DNA of 9,983 nt from Spartobacteria bacterium UBA5019 (GTDB lineage: Bacteria > Verrucomicrobiota > Verrucomicrobiia > Chthoniobacterales > Terrimicrobiaceae), in NCBI GenBank assembly GCA_002396485.1, contig DGXZ01000086.1:1-9983 (forward strand), read 5' to 3'. The notes beneath the pieces were generated by a model. That model saw nothing but the letters and a program-made list of their open reading frames with translations. It was not told the DNA's origin and did no database searches. The translations under genes were made by a program, and so were the position numbers. Each line of letters opens with the position of its first letter. Positions within the stretch are counted from its first letter, which is position 1. Shown here piece by piece: positions 1 to 6,697 of this stretch.

Positions 1-1188
1 AAGCGTTTGATTGACGCGGTTCCGGAGGGTATGCACCGCTTTTTGTTTGATGCCTTTTCGATGGAAGAGCGCTTGAACGGGTTGGTAGGGCCGAGAGGTG
101 TGGGAAAGACGACCCTTCTTTTACAGTATTTACGGGAAAAGCACGGTGCTCCGGGAGAAGCTGTTTATGCCTCGGCAGATCATATTTTTTTCAATCGAAC
201 CGGGCTTTTTGAGTTCGTTCGAGAGTTGCACTTGCATGAAGGGACGAGGTTTTTCGTGTTCGACGAAGTGCACAAGTATCCCGGCTGGGAGCAGGAGCTG
301 AAAAATATTTACGATTCCTTTCCAGAGGTGCATGTGGCTTTTTCGGGAAGTTCGAGTCTGGCGCTGCAGCGCGGGAGGCATGATTTATCCAGGCGCGCCG
401 CCTTGAGCCATCTGCCAGGGCTGTCCTTTCGGGAATTTTTGAATTTTCGCACTGGTGCTGCACATGCTTGCATCACATTCGAGGATTTGCTGGCGAATCC
501 ATCGGGCGTCAGTGGGGAGTTGGCTCGGATTCCGCGCGTGGCGGGTCTTTTTCGGGATTATCTGGCATCGGGCTACTATCCCTTCTTCTTGGAAGGCGGC
601 GGTCATTTTTTTGAAAAGCTTCGGGCAGTGGTTGAGAAATCCATCCACGAGGATATCGCGGCGAATTATAGTTTGCGCACGGAGAGCTTGCCGAATTTCA
701 AAAGAATTCTCGCATTTCTGGCTACGATTCCTCCGGGTGCGGTGAATATTCACAAGATGGCGACGAACTTGGGAATTGATGATAAAACGGTGGCGCACTA
801 CTTGGAGATTTTGCAGGAAACGGGGTTGGTGCGTCCGGTTTCAGCAGGAGCGAGAGAACATGGTGCGCTGAGAAGGGCCGGGAAAGTCTATTTGGGCAAC
901 ACCTCGCTGATGCACGCAGTATGCGAGGGACTCGGACAGGGGGTGGATCTTGGAACCATGCGGGAGTTGTTTTTTGTGCAATCTCTGGAAAATGCGGGTT
1001 TAAAAGTTCAATTGAGCGGGAAAGGGGGGGATTTCCAGATCGGCGAAAATCTTTTCGAGGTGGGCGGAGCTAATAAGAGGCGCGGGCAACTTCCGGCGAC
1101 GGATTCAAACGAATTTGTTGTTAAGGATGGAATTTTGGTGGGTGGTCGCCGAACAATCCCGCTTCACTTGTTTGGCTTTTTGTATTGA
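1..1188 (+). CDS. AAA ATPase with DUF4143-type C-terminus, start at or beyond left edge
   Basis: A P-loop ATPase of the AAA_14/DUF4143 group; its cellular role is unknown. Numbering from the TTG at position 7, the Walker A motif GPRGVGKTT lies at residues 28-36 and Walker B (FFVFDE, acidic pair D86/E87) at 82-87. A sensor-like SGSSS follows at 113-117 and an arginine pair at 129-130. Residues about 246-290 look like a winged helix. The C-terminus carries EVGGANK at 351-357 and ends in PLHLFGFLY, as is typical of DUF4143 proteins; the E-x-x-x-x-x-K region recalls a PD-(D/E)XK nuclease core, which is inference. The two codons before the TTG (AAG CGT) are open to the window edge, so the true start may lie just outside. 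Seven bases separate it from the next gene, so they are probably co-transcribed. Family members are often horizontally mobile, and this one has no obvious link to glycan synthesis. Confidence 0.88.
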   Translation, partial: KRLIDAVPEGMHRFLFDAFSMEERLNGLVGPRGVGKTTLLLQYLREKHGAPGEAVYASADHIFFNRTGLFEFVRELHLHEGTRFFVFDEVHKYPGWEQELKNIYDSFPEVHVAFSGSSSLALQRGRHDLSRRAALSHLPGLSFREFLNFRTGAAHACITFEDLLANPSGVSGELARIPRVAGLFRDYLASGYYPFFLEGGGHFFEKLRAVVEKSIHEDIAANYSLRTESLPNFKRILAFLATIPPGAVNIHKMATNLGIDDKTVAHYLEILQETGLVRPVSAGAREHGALRRAGKVYLGNTSLMHAVCEGLGQGVDLGTMRELFFVQSLENAGLKVQLSGKGGDFQIGENLFEVGGANKRRGQLPATDSNEFVVKDGILVGGRRTIPLHLFGFLY

Positions 1189-1195
1189 GGGTTTA

Positions 1196-2308
1196 ATGGA
1201 TGCACTTGTTTTGATACCGGTCGGGGCATTGGTTTTGGTGGCTTTTTTGCGGTTCGATAGCGCCGTCGGGCGAGGATGGAGGTGTGCCGGCGCGGTGGGT
1301 GCTGTGATTTGTCTTTTTCTCGGTATCCGTGCCATGTTGCCGGACGAGACGGTTTTTTTCGCCTCGGAAGTTGCCAGGCGCGTGCGGGGTCAAGTGGCGG
1401 AGTTCCAAAAGAGCAATGCCCGGGACTTTGTTGTGATAGAGGGGAGCAGTGTGGTGGCGCATGGTTGCGATCCCAAGGTTTTGAGGGAGGAGATGGCGAA
1501 AAAGGGTGCGGATGCCGGGGTGCTGCAATTTTCAGCACAAGGAGCGAACCACTTTGAGCGGGCTTTTTTGATGGAGGCTTTCTGGAGGAGATTGGCATCC
1601 GGGGAGCGCGAGCGGTTGGAGTCGGGACGGGTGGTGGTGCTGCGGGAAGTGTTCGACGCTTATGACCGCGATCCACTTTATCTTTTTGCAAAGGATTCCT
1701 ACACCGAGCGGGCGAAAGTTTACATGTCGCCGGAGTATGCATGGGCGGCATGGCGTGCGTTTCTGGCAGGGATGCCGAATGGGATATCTGAAATGGAAAA
1801 ATGGAGGCGTGGTTTGGAGATGGGAGGGATTGTTTTGGACAGATTGCTGTTGAACCGGTTTGCCGCTGGTGCGCTGAGCGGGATGGATGCGAGGGCGAGG
1901 AAACGAAGGACCGGGGCGTTTTTTCCTCTGCAAGGTGTGAAAGAAAAATTTGTCTTCGATGCCGCTGCAGCTTCCACAGCCGAGTGGAAGGATGACTCGG
2001 CTGGAAATGATGGACTGCCGCCGGGTTGGTTGGCAGGGCGTGACTTTTTTCATGCGCGGACGAAATCCTGGGTGGATGAGGAAGTGTTTTTTGCGATGCC
2101 CTCGCTCGAAAGTCATCGGAGGGATTATCAATTGGGTTTCAAAAGGAGCTTTGAAGGCTTGATGGTCGGTCCGCCGAGTCGGGAGGGTTTGGAGCTTTTT
2201 CTCGACAAGAACTATTGGTTTGATGGTGTGCATCCAACGGGCGTGGGCGCCCTGCTTTTTACCAAATGGCTTGCGGAACAATTGTCAGTTGATGGTGTGG
2301 TGAGATGA
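1196..2308 (+). CDS. Membrane-anchored SGNH-like protein (possible glycan O-acyl modification)
   Basis: A 370-residue protein of no family I can name exactly. Two hydrophobic stretches near the N-terminus (about residues 3-19 and 31-47) should anchor it in the inner membrane, with the rest probably periplasmic. Residues 79-85 (VVIEGSS) end a predicted strand with serines at the place of an SGNH block I nucleophile, though the usual GDS is GSS here. FSAQGANH at 112-119 resembles block II/III. DGVHPT at 343-348 matches the DxxH of block V, with D343 and H346. This layout suggests an AlgX/AlgJ-like or DHHW-like SGNH protein that acts on a polysaccharide; the substrate is unknown. I chose ATG 1196, preceded by GAGGG at 1187-1191, over an upstream in-frame start that would overlap the ATPase gene by about 70 bases. 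Its stop overlaps the next start (ATGA), which implies translational coupling to a glycosyltransferase. Confidence 0.75.
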   Translation: MDALVLIPVGALVLVAFLRFDSAVGRGWRCAGAVGAVICLFLGIRAMLPDETVFFASEVARRVRGQVAEFQKSNARDFVVIEGSSVVAHGCDPKVLREEMAKKGADAGVLQFSAQGANHFERAFLMEAFWRRLASGERERLESGRVVVLREVFDAYDRDPLYLFAKDSYTERAKVYMSPEYAWAAWRAFLAGMPNGISEMEKWRRGLEMGGIVLDRLLLNRFAAGALSGMDARARKRRTGAFFPLQGVKEKFVFDAAAASTAEWKDDSAGNDGLPPGWLAGRDFFHARTKSWVDEEVFFAMPSLESHRRDYQLGFKRSFEGLMVGPPSREGLELFLDKNYWFDGVHPTGVGALLFTKWLAEQLSVDGVVR

Positions 2309-3069
2309 CGCAGAACGAACGAATATTGCTGGTGGTGCCTTGCTACAATGATGTGGCGAGGTTGTCGGAGTTTCTGCCGGAGTTGGCGAGGGGTTTGACC
2401 TCGAAGTTTCGCGTTTTGGTCTCGGATGATGGGTCGGATCTCAAGGAGCAGGAGGCTTTGCGCAGTTTGGTGGACGGGGTGCGGGAAAAGGGAACGGCTG
2501 GATGCACACTGGAGGTTGTTTTTTCAGAGAGAAACACGGGAAAGGGTGGCGCCTTAATGAGGGGGTGGGCCAAACTGGGGGATGAGGCGTGGGTGGGATT
2601 TGTGGATGCCGATGGAGCTGTGGGGCTGTCCGAGATTCTGCGGGCGGAGGCGTGGCTGGGTGAGCAATCGGGCATCGATGCCTTGTTCGGAAGCAGGGTG
2701 AAGATGCTGGGGCGCCGGGTGGAGCGCTCATGGAAGAGGCATTTGAGTGGTAGGATTTTTGCAACCATGGTGTCGGAATTGGGCCGCGTGCCGGTGTATG
2801 ATTCGCAATGTGGTCTGAAGTTGGTTCGGGCCGCTTCGTATCGAAGGGTGGCCCCATTTTTGCAGACGGAGGGTTTTGCATTTGATGTGGAGTTGTTGCT
2901 CTTGCTTATGAAGCTCGGTTGTCGCGTTGTGGAGTTTCCGGTGGATTGGCGCGATGTGCCGGGGAGCAAGGTGAGCTTATTACGGGATTCCTGGCGGATG
3001 GCGCGGGAGGTCGTGAGGATTCAAAAGCGAGTGGCCAGTTTGGATTTGGATTCTTCGAAAACGGTTTGA
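2305..3069 (+). CDS. Family 2 glycosyltransferase, polyprenyl-phosphate-sugar synthase type
   Basis: A 254-residue GT-A enzyme resembling dolichyl-phosphate mannose/glucose synthases (DPM1/DPG type), which move a sugar from a nucleotide donor to a polyprenyl phosphate at the cytoplasmic membrane face. Visible motifs are VPCYND at 11-16, VSDDGSD at 39-45, the conserved NTGKGGA at 77-83, the metal-binding DAD at 101-103, and YDSQCGLKL at 165-173, which corresponds to the DTQCGFK signature of this subfamily. DVELL at 194-198 and the basic tail after R223 also fit. There is no C-terminal transmembrane pair, so it is the short soluble/peripheral form. ATG 2305 overlaps the previous stop by four bases. 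The coupling suggests that it supplies a lipid-linked sugar for the same glycan the SGNH-like partner modifies; that is inference. The donor sugar cannot be assigned. Confidence 0.9.
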   Translation: MTQNERILLVVPCYNDVARLSEFLPELARGLTSKFRVLVSDDGSDLKEQEALRSLVDGVREKGTAGCTLEVVFSERNTGKGGALMRGWAKLGDEAWVGFVDADGAVGLSEILRAEAWLGEQSGIDALFGSRVKMLGRRVERSWKRHLSGRIFATMVSELGRVPVYDSQCGLKLVRAASYRRVAPFLQTEGFAFDVELLLLLMKLGCRVVEFPVDWRDVPGSKVSLLRDSWRMAREVVRIQKRVASLDLDSSKTV

Positions 3070-3262
3070 ACCCGAATGCAGTAGAATTAACCACAGAGGA
3101 CACAGAGAGCACAGAGAATGAGTTATTTGCACTTCAATAAGTATCCAATATTTTGAGCAAGCTCCAACACTCACGTGAATGCTCTGCATCCTGCTTTGTC
3201 CCGCCTGAGATGCAAGTGCGTAGGCGGATCATCCTGTTTAAAAATCCGCTTTTGGTTTGAAT
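3070..3262. other. 193-base intergenic spacer with repeat and possible folded RNA
   Basis: This is the longest gap between genes. Its left part holds the CACAGAG repeat, listed separately. In the right part two interleaved perfect 6-base complementary pairs occur: TGCATC (3185-3190) with GATGCA (3209-3214), and CCGCCT (3201-3206) with AGGCGG (3222-3227). Because they interleave, they could form an H-type pseudoknot, but not a simple nested hairpin. No run of T follows, so neither is a convincing intrinsic terminator. No clear -35/-10 pair and no Shine-Dalgarno sequence before the next gene could be recognised. Confidence 0.5.
3087..3118. repeat. CACAGAG interspersed repeat copy, 9-base period
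   Basis: Three exact CACAGAG units start at 3092, 3101 and 3110, a strict 9-base period, and are preceded by TTAAC. From memory, this type of sequence (ACCACAGAGGACACAGAG and close variants) recurs between genes in many environmental bacterial genomes and often shows up in spurious ORFs as TTEDTE-like or NHRGHREH-like peptides. It begins 18 bases after the stop of the glycosyltransferase gene and codes for nothing recognisable. Its function is unknown. Confidence 0.8.
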
Positions 3263-4147
3263 ATGGTCACTGTTGATTCATGGCGGGGTTGGTGTGATTC
3301 CGTGTTTTGGGCGGATGAGGGGCCTCAAGGCGCTATGGAGTTTGGTGCTGGGGATGTCGTTTTTTGCAAGATCGACGAGGTCATGCGCTTTTTCGAGAGG
3401 GTGCGGTTGACGCGTCGCAGGGTGGTCTTGGTGACTGGGCAGGGAGATTTCCCGTGCGATGGATGGCGGCAAGGTTTTTTACCGGGGAATGTGGTGCATT
3501 GGCTTGCAACGAATGTGACGCAACATCATCCTCGAATCACGGCATTGCCGCTTGGTCTTGGATCGCCATCTTCGCCTACGACTCTCACTGCGGAGGCCAT
3601 CTCGGAGGCGCGGCGGGAAGCGCGTCCACGCGACAAGTGGCTGTATGTGAACTTCCGTCCTGATACCAATCCATCGTTGCGGGGACCGGTTTTCGAGTTT
3701 TTCCAGAAGCGGCGGGAGGAGTGGGTTTCTTTCGAGCCGCCAGGTGAGAGGGGGAACAACGGAAGGTTTTTGGATCAAATCCTGCGGCACCGTTTTGTCT
3801 TGTGTCCGCCCGGAAATGGGGTGGACACTCACCGGATGTGGGAGGCATTGGTCGCAGGAGCGATTCCTGTGGTTTTACGCTCCCAAGCCATGAAGCCGTT
3901 TGAATCTTTGCCTATTCTTTTTGTAGAGGATTATCGGGAGGTCACAATCGAGTTGCTGGAGGCGTCTTGGGCTAAAGTCAAAACTCCCGAAGAGGTTCCT
4001 GTCATGATGCACGAGGATTTTTGGGCTGCTCAAATTTTAAAAGAGAAGAACGGATTAAAGGGGCGCGAAACCATGCCGCTGCCGGAGTGGGTTCGGGAGT
4101 CGGTGAGGTATGGTCTTGGCATGGTGGCGAGGAGGGTGGGTAAGTGA
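3263..4147 (+). CDS. Exostosin/GT47-like glycosyltransferase
   Basis: A 294-residue protein with a C-terminal GT-B-like donor-binding region. FVLCPPGNGVDTHRMWEAL starts at about residue 178 and is followed by AGAIPVV and then, at about 219, LFVEDY. This pattern (CPxGxGxDTHRxWE...GxIPVV) is shared by exostosin-domain proteins and by RXYLT1-type xylosyltransferases. YVNFRPDTNP at about 128 fits the linker region of that family. No signal peptide or membrane segment is visible, so it is probably cytoplasmic and uses a nucleotide sugar; donor and acceptor are unknown. An in-frame TTG lies at 3257, but ATG 3263 is the more usual choice; neither has a good ribosome binding site. It stands alone between two spacers with no overlapping neighbour, unlike the other glycosyltransferases here. 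In cluster context it probably adds one residue to a surface glycan. Confidence 0.8.
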   Translation: MVTVDSWRGWCDSVFWADEGPQGAMEFGAGDVVFCKIDEVMRFFERVRLTRRRVVLVTGQGDFPCDGWRQGFLPGNVVHWLATNVTQHHPRITALPLGLGSPSSPTTLTAEAISEARREARPRDKWLYVNFRPDTNPSLRGPVFEFFQKRREEWVSFEPPGERGNNGRFLDQILRHRFVLCPPGNGVDTHRMWEALVAGAIPVVLRSQAMKPFESLPILFVEDYREVTIELLEASWAKVKTPEEVPVMMHEDFWAAQILKEKNGLKGRETMPLPEWVRESVRYGLGMVARRVGK

Positions 4148-4198
4148 AATGTGCCAAAAAAAATTCCTTGCTGGGCTGCTGATTTTTTCTTGCATGAA

Positions 4199-4217
4199 AC
4201 TGTCATTATTCGACAGT
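4199..4217. promoter_or_regulatory. Perfect inverted repeat, candidate operator of the AbiE-like pair
   Basis: ACTGTC (4199-4204) and GACAGT (4212-4217) are exact reverse complements separated by seven A/T-rich bases. The dyad ends nine bases before ATG 4227 of a predicted winged-helix antitoxin. AbiEi-family proteins are known to repress their own operons by binding inverted repeats in the promoter, so this is a reasonable operator candidate. The promoter itself is not clear: TTGCAT at 4190-4195 could be a -35, but no good -10 sits at the right distance. A short mRNA hairpin overlapping the translation start is the alternative. Confidence 0.5.
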
Positions 4218-4226
4218 ATCTAGCAA

Positions 4227-4865
4227 ATGCAGGCTTTGACGGAATTGGTTTTATTGAAGACCAAAAAAGGATGGTTCACAAAGCGGGAGGCGCTTGACTG
4301 GTTGGGCAAGGGTGGGGCGGCTTTTGATGGGGTGTTGAAGCGGGCGTTGGCTACTGGAGAGGTTTTGCGGGTTGCACGAGGTTTATACTGCCTTCGCTCG
4401 GATTTTTTGGCTTTTAAGTTGGACCCGCATGTTTTTGCGCCGTTGATTTGTGAGCCGAGTTATTTGAGCTTTGAGTCGGCGCTGGCTTATCGGGGGTGGA
4501 TTCCGGAAGCCGTTTTTTCATTTGCGTCGGCTTCGCTGGGGAGGAGCAGGGAGTTTGAAACCCCGTTCGGGGTTTTTTCTTATCGAAGGGTTCCCCAAGA
4601 GAGTTTTTATGCGGGTGTGGAGCGTGTAGAGTTGGAAACAGGTGGTGCATTTTTTGTGGCCGAACCACTGAAGGCCATAGCAGATTTGGTTTACTTGAAT
4701 GGGTATGATTGGGATTCCTCAGAGCCGGTGCTTGAAAGTTTGCGTGTCGAATGGGACAACTTGCGTGAATTGAAGGGAGCGGATTTCGAGGGAATCGAGG
4801 GGTGTTACAGGTCGGGGCGAGTGAAAAATTTTTTGAGCGGATTAAGAAAGGATCTGGGGCAATGA
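4227..4865 (+). CDS. AbiEi-family antitoxin / transcriptional regulator-like protein
   Basis: A 212-residue protein with the layout of AbiEi antitoxins (antitoxin of the AbiE system and relatives). An N-terminal winged helix at about 14-57 (GWFTKREALDWL, then VLRVARGLYCL) should bind DNA. The centre has YLSFESALAYRGWIPE at 79-94, a characteristic stretch of this family, and EPLKAIADLVY at 146-156 is also typical. In known systems the protein represses its own operon and neutralises the AbiEii nucleotidyltransferase, by a mechanism still debated (classed as type IV; phosphorylation of the toxin has been reported for a mycobacterial relative). ATG 4227 has no Shine-Dalgarno site but lies just after the inverted repeat 4199-4217. 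The stop overlaps the next start in an ATGA arrangement, as expected for a coupled antitoxin-toxin pair. The main alternative is a plain regulator without toxin neutralisation. Confidence 0.85.
   Translation: MQALTELVLLKTKKGWFTKREALDWLGKGGAAFDGVLKRALATGEVLRVARGLYCLRSDFLAFKLDPHVFAPLICEPSYLSFESALAYRGWIPEAVFSFASASLGRSREFETPFGVFSYRRVPQESFYAGVERVELETGGAFFVAEPLKAIADLVYLNGYDWDSSEPVLESLRVEWDNLRELKGADFEGIEGCYRSGRVKNFLSGLRKDLGQ
4847..4852 (+). promoter_or_regulatory. Ribosome binding site setting the AbiEii-like start
   Basis: AAAGGA lies nine bases upstream of ATG 4862, inside the last codons of the antitoxin gene. It favours ATG 4862 over the in-frame start at 4802, which would overlap the antitoxin by about 64 bases and add 20 residues unlike the family. 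Confidence 0.7.
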
Positions 4866-5746
4866 GCGTTCGCGTGATTCAGGAGCGGTTGAACTCCTAT
4901 GGCTGTGCCTCGGCGATTGAGGAGGAGCAGGCGCTGCGTGAGATCACGCAGGAAATTGTCTTGGCGGCGCTTGGTCGGACGGCCTTTTTTGACAAAGCGG
5001 CTTTCCAAGGTGGCACTTGCCTGAGGATTTTCCATGGGGTGAACCGCTTTTCCGAAGATTTGGATTTTGCGCTGCGGGTGCCGGACAGCGCTTTTGAATT
5101 GGGCGGGTATTTGAGAGCGGTCGTGGAGGACTTGGGGGCATTTGGCTACCAGATCGAAATCGACGATCGAGGTGGCGTGGACGAGGTGGTAAAAAAGGCC
5201 TTTCTCAAGGACGACTCGATCGGGCGCCTGTTGAAGTTGGGATTTCGACCGAAGAGCGGCCCGATGCGTAAAATTCGAATCAAGTTCGAAGTGGATAGCA
5301 ATCCTCCAGCAAGTGCGGCGTATGAGGTCAAGGTTATGGATTTTCCGTTTCCTGCTGCGGTTTCTCTTTTTGATTTGCCGAGTTTGTTCGCGGGCAAGAT
5401 GCATGCGTTGCTTTGCCGGGAATATGTGAAGGGGAGGGACTGGTATGATTTCCTTTGGTATGCTGCGCGATCCACAAGGCCGAATTTCGATCTGCTTTCA
5501 TCGGCTTTGGATCAAACTGGGCCTTGGGCGGAAAAAAAACTTTTTGTGGATGATTCTTGGTGCCGTCGGGAATTGTCGGCAAAGATTGAATCTTTGGATT
5601 TTGCGAAGTTGCGTGAGGATGTGAAAAGATTTCTCAGACCGGTCGAGGTGGCGTCGCTGAATCTGTGGACAAGGGAATTTTTTCTGGAACGCGCCGCGAA
5701 GCTTTTTCCCGCATCAATAAACGGATCCACCAGCACCAATGGATGA
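4862..5746 (+). CDS. AbiEii-family nucleotidyltransferase toxin-like protein
   Basis: A 294-residue nucleotidyltransferase of the AbiEii/AbiGii (DUF1814) family. FQGGTCLR at 48-55 and SEDLDF at 64-69 form the polymerase-beta-like core: the GG-S/T motif and the acidic pair E65/D66 to D68. A further acidic site lies in KFEVD at 141-145. Family motifs FAGKMHALL at 176-184 and GRDWYDF at 191-197 complete the pattern. Key residues appear intact, so the enzyme is probably active. Relatives such as mycobacterial MenT add nucleotides to tRNA 3' ends and so stop growth; others confer phage abortive infection. Transfer to tRNA is the family expectation, not shown here. It overlaps the antitoxin gene by four bases upstream and, unusually, overlaps a glycosyltransferase start by eight bases downstream. 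The last dozen residues (SINGSTSTNG) look like a non-domain tail extending into that overlap. Confidence 0.88.
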   Translation: MSVRVIQERLNSYGCASAIEEEQALREITQEIVLAALGRTAFFDKAAFQGGTCLRIFHGVNRFSEDLDFALRVPDSAFELGGYLRAVVEDLGAFGYQIEIDDRGGVDEVVKKAFLKDDSIGRLLKLGFRPKSGPMRKIRIKFEVDSNPPASAAYEVKVMDFPFPAAVSLFDLPSLFAGKMHALLCREYVKGRDWYDFLWYAARSTRPNFDLLSSALDQTGPWAEKKLFVDDSWCRRELSAKIESLDFAKLREDVKRFLRPVEVASLNLWTREFFLERAAKLFPASINGSTSTNG

Positions 5747-6656
5747 TAGAATTTCCATTGTTGTTCCCGCGTTCAATTGCGCGCAGTGGCTGGAAGCTGC
5801 TGTGCGGAGTTGCCTGGAGCAGAGCATGACGCCTTTGGAGGTGATTGTGGTGGATGATGGGAGCACCGATACCACTCCCGAAGTCTGTGCGACTTTTGGT
5901 GGGCAGGTGCGTTCTGTTCGCTTGCAAAATGGTGGGGTTTCTCGGGCGCGAAACATCGGCGCGAAAATGGCGCGCGGCGAGTGGCTGGTTTTTTTGGATG
6001 CGGATGATGTTTTGTTGCCACACGCGATGGAGGCTTTGCTCGAGTGCGCGGAACAACAAGGTGCCGGAGTGGCTTATGGAATGGTGATCGAGCGTTCGGA
6101 ACCTGGAAAGCTGGCGAGGTTGAATGGCTTTGATTTTGCGGCGGGAAACCCGCCAACGGCGGCGCAACGCACACTAAGACGAGGCGCGGTGGCGACTCCC
6201 GGTTCTGCGATTGTGCGGGCGGATTTGCACCGGCGGGTGGGGGGATTCGTGACGGGATATGAGCCACTCGAAGACCGTGACTACTTTGCAAAGTGTGGTT
6301 GCCTCGAGCGAGTGGCGTTTTGTGACACGGTGGTCTTGGATAAAACATGGCGTCCGGCCTCGCATGGGTCCCAGCACGCCAAGCGGATTTTTCGAGGTCA
6401 GCGTGCCCAGCGGGATTTGAGGCGTTGGTTAGATGGTCGCGGGTTGGACTCGGCTTGGATGCCAAGTGATGTCCAATTTTTGAAATGGGCGCTTGATGAG
6501 GCGGTGTGGTGGCGTTGCCCGGAGATTATCGCCCCTTTAAGGAAATTGGCTCACGAGGCGGGGCTGCCTCATTGGAGGTCGTGGCTGTATGGTATGGTGG
6601 TGCGCCGAACCGAGCCGGCATGGATCAATGTGGAGCCACAGGTGCTGCAAGAGTAG
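5739..6656 (+). CDS. Family 2 glycosyltransferase
   Basis: A 305-residue GT2 enzyme with a standard GT-A N-terminal half. ISIVVPAFN is at 5-13, VIVVDDGSTD at 35-44, the donor-site GGVSRARNIG at 65-74, the metal-binding FLDADD at 85-90, and an acceptor-side EDRDYF at 178-183 in the place of the usual ED-x-D catalytic region. The C-terminal third (about 200-305) is rich in tryptophan and arginine and has no membrane segment, so it probably works at the cytoplasmic face on a lipid-linked acceptor. Donor and acceptor cannot be assigned. ATG 5739 lies inside the end of the nucleotidyltransferase gene (eight-base overlap) with no clear Shine-Dalgarno site, so it is probably expressed by coupling to the toxin-like gene. 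A purine-rich repeat begins right after its stop. Confidence 0.9.
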   Translation: MDDRISIVVPAFNCAQWLEAAVRSCLEQSMTPLEVIVVDDGSTDTTPEVCATFGGQVRSVRLQNGGVSRARNIGAKMARGEWLVFLDADDVLLPHAMEALLECAEQQGAGVAYGMVIERSEPGKLARLNGFDFAAGNPPTAAQRTLRRGAVATPGSAIVRADLHRRVGGFVTGYEPLEDRDYFAKCGCLERVAFCDTVVLDKTWRPASHGSQHAKRIFRGQRAQRDLRRWLDGRGLDSAWMPSDVQFLKWALDEAVWWRCPEIIAPLRKLAHEAGLPHWRSWLYGMVVRRTEPAWINVEPQVLQE

Positions 6657-6658
6657 CT

Positions 6659-6688
6659 GCAAAGAGGCGCGAAAAAGCACAAAAGGAG
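6659..6688. repeat. Degenerate purine-rich 9-base-period repeat
   Basis: Three loosely matching 9-base units, GCAAAGAGG, CGCGAAAAA and GCACAAAAG, follow each other from 6659, two bases after the glycosyltransferase stop. The pattern resembles the GCAAAGACGCGAAAAGCAC-type intergenic repeat that, from memory, accompanies the CACAGAG repeat in environmental genomes. It is only approximate here, and chance purine richness is possible. Its right end contains AAAGGAG (6682-6688), which could serve as a ribosome binding site. Confidence 0.4.
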
Positions 6689-6697
6689 AGATCATAG

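Noticed and set aside
1115..1195. Upstream extension of the SGNH-like gene to 1115
   Set aside because: It would overlap the ATPase C-terminus by about 70 bases; ATG 1196 has a GAGGG before it and starts directly at the hydrophobic anchor.
3087..3118. CRISPR-like array
   Set aside because: The units are 7-9 bases with no spacers and no cas genes are present.
2919..3140. Short plus-strand ORF covering the end of the GT2 gene and the repeat
   Set aside because: Its tail (LTTEDTESTENE) is just the CACAGAG repeat translated, a common artefact.
4802..4861. Upstream start of the nucleotidyltransferase gene
   Set aside because: It lies inside the antitoxin gene; AAAGGA at 4847-4852 and the ATGA overlap point to ATG 4862.
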